A DNA stretch of 64,000 nt from a virus. Positions 8,052-17,141 of this stretch are shown here, piece after piece. A model generated the notes under the pieces. That model did not search any database. It was not told where the DNA came from and saw nothing but the letters and a program-made list of their open reading frames with translations. Both the position numbers and the translations under genes were made by a program. The DNA lies in the IMG/VR virus record IMGVR_UViG_3300042905_002309, positions 1 through 64,000 of that record; one strand, given 5' to 3'. Every line of letters starts with the position of its first letter. Positions within the stretch are counted from its first letter, which is position 1.

Positions 8052-8995
8052 AATTCCTTTTCAAGTGTCGATTTTCGAAACGTATCTAGTTTACTACCTT
8101 CTGTACAATTTACAATATCTAAATCCAACTGATAAATTTCGATCATATTTTTCAACAAATCAAATGATTCTAGCTGAATTGCGGTTAAAGTGTTTCTGTC
8201 ACAGGTATGGCAGATTCTATGTTTGGTGTTATATTCCTTGTTGTGGAAATAGTTATCAAACCAGAATGTTTTTGATGTATCAACAATATCATTATTCACT
8301 TCAAAATTAAAATCAAATCCTAATAATATGATCTTCTTATATCCCATCAAATAACCAATTAACGATGCAAAATAACCTGAGTTACCCCCAACATTCACAA
8401 AATTATCGAAACTTGTAGGTGGTATCCAACCCACATTAAATCTTGGCAACGCTATGTAATCCCCACTATCGATGGGAATACCTTCTATTAATTTATAAAA
8501 TCCTAAAGCGTTTAATTTTTTATATTCTTTCCATAAAGGATTTTCTAACACTTTGGACATCTTACGTATAATTTCTTCTTGGGTGTATTTTTCCGATAAC
8601 ATTTCTCTAAGGTAAATAAGCTCAGTCATTAAAGGGTATGTAAATTTTGTTGTATCAAATTTAACATCTGTTGGTTGAGTTGGTGTAATAAACTGAATTT
8701 TATCGTAAGTCTCTTTATCTGGCATGTTTTGAAATAAATCCGTAGAATATTGTCGATTGATTATACAAAAGAATTTATCACATTTTAGGTAATTATTTTT
8801 GATGAATCCTAAGACTTCGGTTTTATCCCAAAATTTATAGTCATAAGTAAGAAATCCAAAATATTTAGGAAACCAATTAAGTTCTTGGTATCTAATGAAG
8901 GCACCATTTAATCCAAATGTGTCGTAATTAGATAATGTATTTAAATCGATGTTTGCTAGGGATTTTCCATTACCTAAAATTATAAGTGTTTTCAT
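8048..8995 (-). CDS. GT42/Maf-like (DUF115-type) glycosyltransferase
   Basis: A 315-residue protein with the fold signature of DUF115/Maf and GT42 sialyltransferase-like enzymes. These are LIILGNGKSLANID at the N terminus (nucleotide-binding loop), VNVGGNSGYFASLIGYLMG then KKIILLGFDFNF in the second half, and a C-terminal NCTEGSKLDTF. Known members transfer CMP-activated nonulosonic acids to proteins or glycans. It is the first gene of the coupled cassette, with a host-type promoter (TTGACT-N16-TAAAGT) directly upstream and no obvious late promoter. The combination with the cytidylyltransferase suggests early modification of the host surface or of virion proteins. The exact family (GT42, GT29-like or Maf) is uncertain. 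Confidence 0.68.
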   Translation of the reverse strand: MKTLIILGNGKSLANIDLNTLSNYDTFGLNGAFIRYQELNWFPKYFGFLTYDYKFWDKTEVLGFIKNNYLKCDKFFCIINRQYSTDLFQNMPDKETYDKIQFITPTQPTDVKFDTTKFTYPLMTELIYLREMLSEKYTQEEIIRKMSKVLENPLWKEYKKLNALGFYKLIEGIPIDSGDYIALPRFNVGWIPPTSFDNFVNVGGNSGYFASLIGYLMGYKKIILLGFDFNFEVNNDIVDTSKTFWFDNYFHNKEYNTKHRICHTCDRNTLTAIQLESFDLLKNMIEIYQLDLDIVNCTEGSKLDTFRKSTLEKEL

Positions 8996-9002
8996 TCTTA
9001 TT

Positions 9003-9030
9003 ACTTTAGCATAATTTTGTCGGAAGTCAA
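9003..9030 (-). promoter_or_regulatory. Host-type promoter of the glycosylation cassette
   Basis: Minus strand TTGACT, 16 nt, TAAAGT, lying in the short gap between the virion gene ending at 9031 and the cassette start at 8995. Confidence 0.55.
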
Positions 9031-12000
9031 TTAAATGTGTTGTAAAATATTCAACATATTATTATGAAGTTGAGCGATACATCTATTAAGTACATCAGAT
9101 GTAACCAACTCATTTACGCCTACAAACATATTATCCTTTGAGGTTAAATACATTGATGCATATTCTTCTGGTGTGTAATTAGTTATGACAATTTCCGCTA
9201 TACCATTTCCATTGGTCACATATGATACACTACCCAATAAACATCTACGGAATAATTCGATATTATCCCAAAAACGTTTAAATGATATGTTACATACCCA
9301 ATCCTGTATGTATTCATTTTTATTCACTAATAAATCAGATATATCCCATTTTACATTATTAAATTCACTGAATAAACTGTTATTGACCACGTTTACATCA
9401 AAATATTGCAATATATTCTGTGTATTAGCGACATACAAGGAATTATTTTCATCGTGATATATTGAGTTAAAGTTGGCGTTAGCAATTTCACGACCAATGA
9501 TACCTGCATATTTTCCATTCTCTTGAATTTTGATAATACATGTAGGACAAGCAACATATAAGAATCCGCTGTTATACATATTCTGGATTTTTAGTGGTAC
9601 GTTATTATCAGGATTGGTATAACTATAGCTATTAATAAATACGCCTTCGTAAGTGTATTTATATACCTTGGTCTTAGTTAATACATGGATATCATTCTGT
9701 GTATCAAAAGCAATACTGATAATACCATCAGTTTCGGGGGTAGTTCCAGTTATTTCAGTTGGTAATAAAGTTTGTAACCAACTTCCAGTTCGTGTATACT
9801 TTTTAATCGCAATATTATTCGTGTCAACAATCCATACGTTATCCTGTAAATCAATAACCAAATCGTTAGGATTATTAAACTTCATCTTAGAGTTTTTGCC
9901 ACCAAGTCCACCCCATTCATACAAGAACTTAGAAATAACTACATCAGATTCCTTATAAGCATCAAATACCAATACTCGGTGTTTTGGTGCGTCTAATATG
10001 TAGATTCTGCCAGTAGAGTCTACATCAACAGCTTTTGCTTCGGCTATCGCATCATCAATAGTTTTATTCGTAATTTTATGTAGTAATGGTGGATTCAATC
10101 GCATATCAAATAATTCTACCTTATTTGTATCAGCCACGTATAAGATATTATTCTTAGCAACAACATCATTAATAGCTGATAATGTAGCATCACTTAATGA
10201 TGTTGTCAAGTCATGATAATTTGGATAATCAACAATATTCCAACCAAATTTAACATAATTATCGTCATTGTATGATCCTAACCAACCAATAAAATCAATA
10301 GGTGGTAAGCTATAGAATTTGGTCATGTTAATCATGTATTCCATATTGCTATTCATTCGGTTAATAGAATTATTGAAATTGTCAGCGACACCCCACTCAT
10401 TGATAGGAATTTTCACTTGTTCCAAAGTATATGGTAAGGTTAATTCTTCTGTACCAAAGACTCTAGTAATATTAGGATCATATTCTGGATATGTTGATAA
10501 AATTGTTATGGCATTATAAATGGTGTTGGTATAGGTCTGACCACCAGATAATTCACCCGTAATACCAAAATTGAATGTTCCTTCAATTGGATAAGCAGAT
10601 ATAAGAAAATCGCTGTAATCTGTTCTATGATAATAACTACTATTACCGTCAAAGAAACTAAATCCAGTTAATAAATTTGATGATAGCGTATTGTTGAAGA
10701 TGTAAATATCCTCACCAATGATGCCGTATCTATGTCGTGGTGTAAATGATAATACAGGAGCCACTATGTAATTAATATTAACACTTGTTATTTCAGTAGT
10801 CGAATTTGTACCCCAATCATTAGGCGCAAATGTGTTAGGAATTGATGTATCAGAATCTCTTTTTATAGTTAATACCAATGGAGTTGTTGTGCCATATTTC
10901 AATGTTCCCATTAAATCGTCTGTATAACCTACAACTAAATTTGTACTGAAATCATCATCAGTACCAGTAATCGTCCATTTCAATGTTGATAAGAACCATT
11001 GTGAGACTCCATAAGCTTCATACAACGGAGTACTTGCTGGAAAACTAACTGATTTAGTAGCAGTGATAGGATATGTAGTGGTGATAATAATGTTATCACT
11101 ATATGAATTAATTTGGAGTGTAGGTGTATCATATGCTAATAACTTCATATTCTGAAAATATATGCTGCTGTTATCAGTTTCTTTTGTATTCGGATATGAC
11201 ATCGTAACACCATTAATATCACTATTGAAGGTTTCTGGCATCAATGGTGGTAATTCATCATTATGTAAACGTAACTTGATAGGTAAACCTGATGTTGGTG
11301 TCGTTGTAGATGTTGTAATATTTATCGCAGGTTTATTAGTCATTGTGAAAATTAATGGACTATTATCAACATACCAATTGTACGTTGGTGCAGTTGTATC
11401 ACTTGCAGATAAATAGAATATTTCGGTATGATCAACATCATAGCTTGATACACCATTTGTAGCGGTTATAACTGATGATGTATTAATAACTTGAGTTGTA
11501 TTAGATGTAAATACATACTTAGGCCAAACAACAAAATCAGCACTTAAAAAGGATGTTACGAAATGAAGATTGATATCAGCTTCAAAATCATGTGATGATA
11601 ACCAGTTTGATGCAGACACACCAGTTCTGAATAATTTTATTGTTGATAGTGCAGCCGTTGCATTATTACAAACAATACTTGATGATTGTGCAGTAGTTGT
11701 TCTTCCGTCACCATATTCAATCAATCGAGTACCTGATACAATTGGATTATTACTAAACCAAGAATTATCATATGTGCTCAACACATAAGAAGTACTTTTC
11801 TCTCTGTACATATCTGTGATAGCTGAACTATTTTCATAATTTGTTCGTAAATTTAAATTGACACTTGGGAATGTATCGATAATAACATTTCTGTTGGCTG
11901 ATGCTGAATACACATAAGCTTCTGGATCGTTATAATTGTTAAATGAACTTGCTTGTAAATTAAATGTACAATTTCTGCCGTAATCATTGTAATCAAATGT

Positions 12001-13830
12001 TTCTGAGGTCAATTTAACTACCACGGTATCATAGGTGTAATTATTACCATTGTATGCACTACCATCGAGGTTATAAATATTTGAACCACCTGAAATAGAA
12101 TTTGTCATATTCCATTTTATCTTATTGGCAGGATGTAATGGAACATACGTACCATTTTTATCATTTAAAAGTTTTGCCGTTAATGATCTAACAAATGGTG
12201 CATTATCCAATGCCACTGCTGATAGATAAACTGCTGTCGGTGCAGAGTATACTTGGAATGTGTGTAATTGTGAAATATTCGTAGAATCTACAAAAGGATT
12301 ACCAGAATATGCAACTTGTAATGTATAGATTTGATCTGGATCATTTTTATACTTCAATTTTAAATAATCTAGTCCATAATAACTATTACTAGCTGAAATA
12401 TTTCCACCTACATCGTAGAAATTTACAGTAGATAATAATCCAACGTTTCCAGTTAAATTCGTTCCAACTGTACAACCATAATATTTTAAATTTGATAAAT
12501 CATTAGGAACAATACCAGAACATGCTGTAATATAAGTTCCATAACTATCGATACCACTCCAAATAATAGGATATAATAAATTGTTGTAGTGTAAAACTCC
12601 TGACTCACCTAATACTGCTCTTTGTACATTCACTATTTCTGAGGTTAAGTCTTGGGTAATTGTAGTAAAGCTAATATCTTCACTTACAATTGGATCATAA
12701 TTAAATGTATAAACATATGGTATTCTTTTATCTGGTGTACCTTCTGCTTCGGCAAAAAAGGAACTTACAGTATATGTTTGATGTGTTAAATTAGTAGATG
12801 TCAATTGTACATAATCGGCAGAAATTGACCAGCCTGATACAGTGGTATTTGATATATCAAAAAGATCACCTGTCTTTAAAAAACGTGCAGATAATTTCAA
12901 ATCGTTTGTGGTGCTGGATTCACCTCTCCAAGAAATAGCTCTACCTAATGTAAAATTAAAAGGCCATATAGTACTGATGCCTGTTAGAAATTGTGAAGTA
13001 GTATTGTGTTTATATTGTACCGCACTTAATTGTACGTTAGTATAATCATAGCGATTATCGATAGAGTGTATTGATGGTGGATAAAAAATAATACTTTCTG
13101 CCGTGATATTAGGTACATCAGTCCAGCATGATATAAGAAAGGCTTTAGTATCGTTTTTCAACACTTCAAGTTTCAATGAAGCATTGGTAATATAAGGTGC
13201 ATATACATTTAATGGAGTAGCATAGTTGGCACAATATTTTATGAAAACCGTAGATGTGTTAGATGCAAACGTCGAACTTGATACGTTGTGGAAATCTACC
13301 CATAAATTACCGTTGGTGTAATCGACTAATCCTGAGACATTAGTACCACTTGTAAGATCATTATCCATCCATAGACCAGATAAAATACCGCTAAGTGGTG
13401 ATCCTATTGTCATATTTGAGTAGTTATCTATTTGAACTCTTCTATTACCATAAAATGTTGGATTACCAGCTAAACCTGGTCCACCAACACCTGTAACGCC
13501 TGTCATATAAACCTGAAAACTGGTTTCATTACCATTTAAAAACGGAGTTATTGAGTCTACTTGTGGAGTTAATTTCAAAGTAAAAGTTTGACTTGGTGCT
13601 AAAGGTGTTACGATAGGATAATCACGATAGGTGTGTTGACTAGTAGTAAGAATTTGAACGGTTGAATCATATGCAATAACTTCTGTTACTGGATCGATAC
13701 TACATACCGTCCAAAAGAAATTCATACTAGAATTGGGAACAACATAATTAACACCACTAAGGATTTTAACCGTAGTAGTATAAATTACATCATTTTCGTT
13801 TACATCAAATTTTAACGCAGATGTTGCCAT
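9031..13830 (-). CDS. Giant virion protein with C-terminal NHL-type propeller
   Basis: About 1,599 residues. The first two thirds are Ser/Thr/Asn/Tyr-rich beta domains typical of tail or fibre proteins. Around residues 1230-1470 a repeated pattern appears (VDVDSTGRIYILDAPKHRVLVFDA, NDLVIDLQDNVWIVDTNN, ISIAFDTQNDIHVLTKT). This is the NHL/SMP-30-like six-bladed propeller signature, usually a carbohydrate- or protein-binding surface. The C-terminal 130 residues are different and Asn-rich. I start it at the ATG at 13830 with GGGAGTAAAT upstream, 2 nt after the previous stop, rather than the in-frame TTG at 13842. Part of the tail/baseplate operon. Precise T4 equivalent not recognised. Confidence 0.8.
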   Translation of the reverse strand: MATSALKFDVNENDVIYTTTVKILSGVNYVVPNSSMNFFWTVCSIDPVTEVIAYDSTVQILTTSQHTYRDYPIVTPLAPSQTFTLKLTPQVDSITPFLNGNETSFQVYMTGVTGVGGPGLAGNPTFYGNRRVQIDNYSNMTIGSPLSGILSGLWMDNDLTSGTNVSGLVDYTNGNLWVDFHNVSSSTFASNTSTVFIKYCANYATPLNVYAPYITNASLKLEVLKNDTKAFLISCWTDVPNITAESIIFYPPSIHSIDNRYDYTNVQLSAVQYKHNTTSQFLTGISTIWPFNFTLGRAISWRGESSTTNDLKLSARFLKTGDLFDISNTTVSGWSISADYVQLTSTNLTHQTYTVSSFFAEAEGTPDKRIPYVYTFNYDPIVSEDISFTTITQDLTSEIVNVQRAVLGESGVLHYNNLLYPIIWSGIDSYGTYITACSGIVPNDLSNLKYYGCTVGTNLTGNVGLLSTVNFYDVGGNISASNSYYGLDYLKLKYKNDPDQIYTLQVAYSGNPFVDSTNISQLHTFQVYSAPTAVYLSAVALDNAPFVRSLTAKLLNDKNGTYVPLHPANKIKWNMTNSISGGSNIYNLDGSAYNGNNYTYDTVVVKLTSETFDYNDYGRNCTFNLQASSFNNYNDPEAYVYSASANRNVIIDTFPSVNLNLRTNYENSSAITDMYREKSTSYVLSTYDNSWFSNNPIVSGTRLIEYGDGRTTTAQSSSIVCNNATAALSTIKLFRTGVSASNWLSSHDFEADINLHFVTSFLSADFVVWPKYVFTSNTTQVINTSSVITATNGVSSYDVDHTEIFYLSASDTTAPTYNWYVDNSPLIFTMTNKPAINITTSTTTPTSGLPIKLRLHNDELPPLMPETFNSDINGVTMSYPNTKETDNSSIYFQNMKLLAYDTPTLQINSYSDNIIITTTYPITATKSVSFPASTPLYEAYGVSQWFLSTLKWTITGTDDDFSTNLVVGYTDDLMGTLKYGTTTPLVLTIKRDSDTSIPNTFAPNDWGTNSTTEITSVNINYIVAPVLSFTPRHRYGIIGEDIYIFNNTLSSNLLTGFSFFDGNSSYYHRTDYSDFLISAYPIEGTFNFGITGELSGGQTYTNTIYNAITILSTYPEYDPNITRVFGTEELTLPYTLEQVKIPINEWGVADNFNNSINRMNSNMEYMINMTKFYSLPPIDFIGWLGSYNDDNYVKFGWNIVDYPNYHDLTTSLSDATLSAINDVVAKNNILYVADTNKVELFDMRLNPPLLHKITNKTIDDAIAEAKAVDVDSTGRIYILDAPKHRVLVFDAYKESDVVISKFLYEWGGLGGKNSKMKFNNPNDLVIDLQDNVWIVDTNNIAIKKYTRTGSWLQTLLPTEITGTTPETDGIISIAFDTQNDIHVLTKTKVYKYTYEGVFINSYSYTNPDNNVPLKIQNMYNSGFLYVACPTCIIKIQENGKYAGIIGREIANANFNSIYHDENNSLYVANTQNILQYFDVNVVNNSLFSEFNNVKWDISDLLVNKNEYIQDWVCNISFKRFWDNIELFRRCLLGSVSYVTNGNGIAEIVITNYTPEEYASMYLTSKDNMFVGVNELVTSDVLNRCIAQLHNNMLNILQHI

Positions 13831-13832
13831 AT

Positions 13833-16169
13833 TTACTCCCAAATAATCTTAAATAGTTCCGCATAACTAGGAACGATCTTTTTAAGGTTATCCTTTATTA
13901 TATTCTCAATCATTATTCTTGTGTTACTATCACTTATCTGTAACCCGTTGATACGTATATTGTAATATTGTGACTTTAAACCGGGTAACTTAAATTTAAA
14001 GAATCGGCTAATTTCTTCCAAATAATTCTGATTACCTGTCGCCATATTCCAGATCAACTCATGATAATCAAACTTATTCAAATAAATGTAACGTATATCT
14101 GAATTATTTAGTACAGTATTATAGATTCTCAAGTCATCTATTTTACCTTTAAAGTACATTTGGTTCAAATTCAACTCATAAGCCAATGTAGTAATCTTAC
14201 CGACATTTGTGCCAATTAATAGAGGATTTTCATATTCGTAATAAATTGTATTATCCGTAGAAAGACTCTTGGTATCTCTTAATAAAGCATCCATGTAGAA
14301 TTTAACTGTACCATCTTCAACAGTGAAGGTGAATAAGTGCCAATTGTTGTTAGCTACGGCACTACATGGAATATTGCAAGTTTTTCTAGTAATTTGATTT
14401 AAACTATCAATAAACGTTACTTCTGTCTGTATTTGTGGTGTTTTATTATACTTTAGGTAATTAAATTTACGATTCCAATCATATGATGTAAAATTATTCA
14501 ACATTGGATAGGTATCAAAAACAGAAATGTCAATAAATTTGATTAAATTGCCGTTTGAATCTGTTTTATAAATCTTTTGTTCGTTGGCATAAGTAAAATA
14601 CGTAAATGTCTGCCAAATATCATCAATATATTCAGATGTAAAGCTAATTGCTCTATCAGTAGGTGTCGAATTGTCACCAACTGTACCAGAGGTGTACGCA
14701 AATGTCGTAGAATCCATCTTTAAGAATGAATTTGTTCCGAAAAGTACCCAAATGTAATTATCTTTATCACATCCTATGCTATTTCCGGTAATAACAGCAG
14801 ATGTTCCTTTATATACGGTACTATCTTGTACCATCCATACTGAATTATCATTATCTACCAATATTTGTGTTCCGCTTGTGCATTGTATATTAGAATTTAG
14901 ATCAATTGTCATATTCTGAATCTGAAATCCTGTCGTAATAATTGTTTCAATGGTGCTTAATTTATTTGTGAAGATATCAAATGAGGATGCTGTATTAGTG
15001 TTGGTATCTGCTACCCATAATAATTCTGAACCTAAAGTAATTGTGTTGAGGTCAGTCGTTGTGTCAAAATCAATAGAAGCTATTAAATCACCATTATAAT
15101 CAATCTTGTAAACCTTTTTAGCAGCATTATCAGACACCCAAGTAAATAGATTTTCATCGATGGTTGTACATGTTGGATTAGAAGGCTGTGGAAGGTGCTT
15201 AGAATTGATCACATGACCTTCAACATTCATAATGATCATCTTACCTGTGTTGTCTAAAAATGTCATATTTGGGTTAAAGAATCCATTATTATACTTGACA
15301 TTCCATCCACCACGATGATCCTTACTTACAAGATTACTCCCTGCCATGTTAGACCAATCTTTAGCATAAGCCCAAAAGGAAGTTGAAATATTATTATCTA
15401 ATACAAAACTTGGATCATATAAGGTTTGTGCATACTGATCAATTCCATCTAAATTTAATGCTGTATCAGTCGGTCTTTCAGCTTTATTAACCCCATCATA
15501 AGTTACTGAATTTGAATCATAGTTAACTACTGTTGTAGTATTGGCAAAAATTGATTCATCTGTTGGTCTAGCACTCCAATTATCCAAATGTAATCTAAGA
15601 CCACTATTTGCTGTCAATAAGGATACAATAGTTTCATTCTGAACATTTCCTACATGAAAATATTTGTAATAAACACCAGCATCAAAAGTCATTTCAGAGT
15701 CAATATCCATTATTACGCCACTTAAAGGTGTACTTACGAACATTGCGGTATTTGGATCAATATAACCGGGATTATACCAACGATCCTTCCATACAGGGAC
15801 AACATTAGGGTCAACCATATTACCCGATAACCAAGAACAAAGCCAGATACCAGTTTGTTTACCAACAGGCATAGCATTACCCCAAATGCTGGAACTAGAA
15901 TAATCAGCCATCTTCTTCCAAATTTTATCTGATACAAATGGATAGTCACCACAAATTGCTCCATCATTTACTAAGGCTGAATCATTTAAATTGATACTTG
16001 GAGCCGTTATAGGGTAATGGAAAAATGTAAACTGATCAGTTGGAAAGATTTGACTAATAGTATCACCAACAAAACCTAAAATAGGATTCTCATATCCAGT
16101 ATCTTGATTTGATCCTGTATAAATTCTATCATATTCTCTAAATTTTACTGCACTTGCTGTTATAGACAT
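13833..16169 (-). CDS. Virion protein with LamG-like and propeller segments
   Basis: A 778-residue structural protein. Around residues 245-275 (DQYAQTLYDPSFVLDNN, ISTSFWAYAKDW) and 625-700 (FTVEDGTVKFYMDALL, FKGKIDDLRIYNTVL) are the two halves of a LamG/concanavalin-A-like jelly roll, a fold common in sugar-binding modules. Between them is an NHL-like propeller segment (VYKIDYNGDLIASID, LLWVADTNT, IWVLFGTNSFLKMD), so the propeller looks inserted into the jelly roll. The C terminus (about 715-778) is helical and charged, perhaps the attachment part. AAGGAATAAAC precedes the ATG. Probably a peripheral baseplate or fibre component that binds host glycans. Confidence 0.78.
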   Translation of the reverse strand: MSITASAVKFREYDRIYTGSNQDTGYENPILGFVGDTISQIFPTDQFTFFHYPITAPSINLNDSALVNDGAICGDYPFVSDKIWKKMADYSSSSIWGNAMPVGKQTGIWLCSWLSGNMVDPNVVPVWKDRWYNPGYIDPNTAMFVSTPLSGVIMDIDSEMTFDAGVYYKYFHVGNVQNETIVSLLTANSGLRLHLDNWSARPTDESIFANTTTVVNYDSNSVTYDGVNKAERPTDTALNLDGIDQYAQTLYDPSFVLDNNISTSFWAYAKDWSNMAGSNLVSKDHRGGWNVKYNNGFFNPNMTFLDNTGKMIIMNVEGHVINSKHLPQPSNPTCTTIDENLFTWVSDNAAKKVYKIDYNGDLIASIDFDTTTDLNTITLGSELLWVADTNTNTASSFDIFTNKLSTIETIITTGFQIQNMTIDLNSNIQCTSGTQILVDNDNSVWMVQDSTVYKGTSAVITGNSIGCDKDNYIWVLFGTNSFLKMDSTTFAYTSGTVGDNSTPTDRAISFTSEYIDDIWQTFTYFTYANEQKIYKTDSNGNLIKFIDISVFDTYPMLNNFTSYDWNRKFNYLKYNKTPQIQTEVTFIDSLNQITRKTCNIPCSAVANNNWHLFTFTVEDGTVKFYMDALLRDTKSLSTDNTIYYEYENPLLIGTNVGKITTLAYELNLNQMYFKGKIDDLRIYNTVLNNSDIRYIYLNKFDYHELIWNMATGNQNYLEEISRFFKFKLPGLKSQYYNIRINGLQISDSNTRIMIENIIKDNLKKIVPSYAELFKIIWE

Positions 16170-16171
16170 GT

Positions 16172-17134
16172 TTATTCCTTCTTAACACCATATGCGTATT
16201 CTGGTGTCATAACGTTCTTCAACCCTAATAAATTCAATTTCATCGTACCAGTTCTGTTGGTTCCAAGATCAATTTTAGTCTTGTATGGATATTCAACCAA
16301 ATAATTATTTGTAACATCACTGATAACTTCCTTAATATCAACTGTTTTGTTAAAGAATTTATTCAATAGTTCGTTGTAATATTTTACCCACTTAATCTTA
16401 CCATCAAATCCAATTGCAAACATATTCAAATCATTTGTTACAGTAAATTTATAATTGTTTTCATCTACATAATGGCTATCAACAATCATTCCGACTGATT
16501 TAATCACATTTGAAGCATCTCCGTCATAATAACTTAAAAATCTATCGATAGTACTTAAATTACTATCATAAGTCGCCCAATTATCCATCTTGAACAACGT
16601 TTTGATGATGAACGTATCAGAACTTCCATCAGCATAGAATACAAATTTCTGTATATTATCTGTATCTGGCGTTAACTTCTCTTGTAATGTGATATTGAAG
16701 ATATTGTTATCGGTTACAACAGTTGCATATAAATTATTCTGTGAAATCGTGAAGTTTCCTTCCGTTGTTCTGGTAATTCTGAAAAATTCACTTGCGCCAA
16801 TAGTATCAGAAATTGCATATAAAGTATTGTTTACATTTGATATGTACTTCCCATTAGATGCTTGTAATGCTGTATAAATAACCAAATTTGTTGGATCAAT
16901 ATAAACCGTATCATCTAAAATGTTTTCTATTGATACCGAAGATGTAATCGCAAAAAATGATTCATTCGTAAATCGTAAATCTTTTGTTCCGTTAAAAATA
17001 TTATGATGATAAAACGAATAACCGTTGTCGTAGTTGTACAATAATGGATTCAAGTTTATTTTATCATCATAAAGGTATGATGCTGATAAACTATAAACAT
17101 TTGCTGCACTAATTGATGTTGATGTAAAACTCAT
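16172..17134 (-). CDS. Virion protein with fascin/ricin-like beta-trefoil segment
   Basis: I begin this 320-residue protein at the ATG at 17134 (MSFTSTSIS), which has AAGGAAC upstream and lies 7 nt after the preceding stop; the longer upstream frame overlaps the neighbour and lacks these signals. Residues of the form LQASNGKYISNVNNTLYAIS followed by EFFRITRTTEGNFTI resemble the repeat unit of fascin-type beta-trefoils, which bind sugars or actin-like ligands. A GFDGKIKWVKYYNELL segment follows, and the C terminus is basic. It lies within the tail operon between the LamG and the FN3/PKD proteins. Probably a small adhesion or adaptor subunit. Confidence 0.65.
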   Translation of the reverse strand: MSFTSTSISAANVYSLSASYLYDDKINLNPLLYNYDNGYSFYHHNIFNGTKDLRFTNESFFAITSSVSIENILDDTVYIDPTNLVIYTALQASNGKYISNVNNTLYAISDTIGASEFFRITRTTEGNFTISQNNLYATVVTDNNIFNITLQEKLTPDTDNIQKFVFYADGSSDTFIIKTLFKMDNWATYDSNLSTIDRFLSYYDGDASNVIKSVGMIVDSHYVDENNYKFTVTNDLNMFAIGFDGKIKWVKYYNELLNKFFNKTVDIKEVISDVTNNYLVEYPYKTKIDLGTNRTGTMKLNLLGLKNVMTPEYAYGVKKE

Positions 17135-17141
17135 ATGTTCC

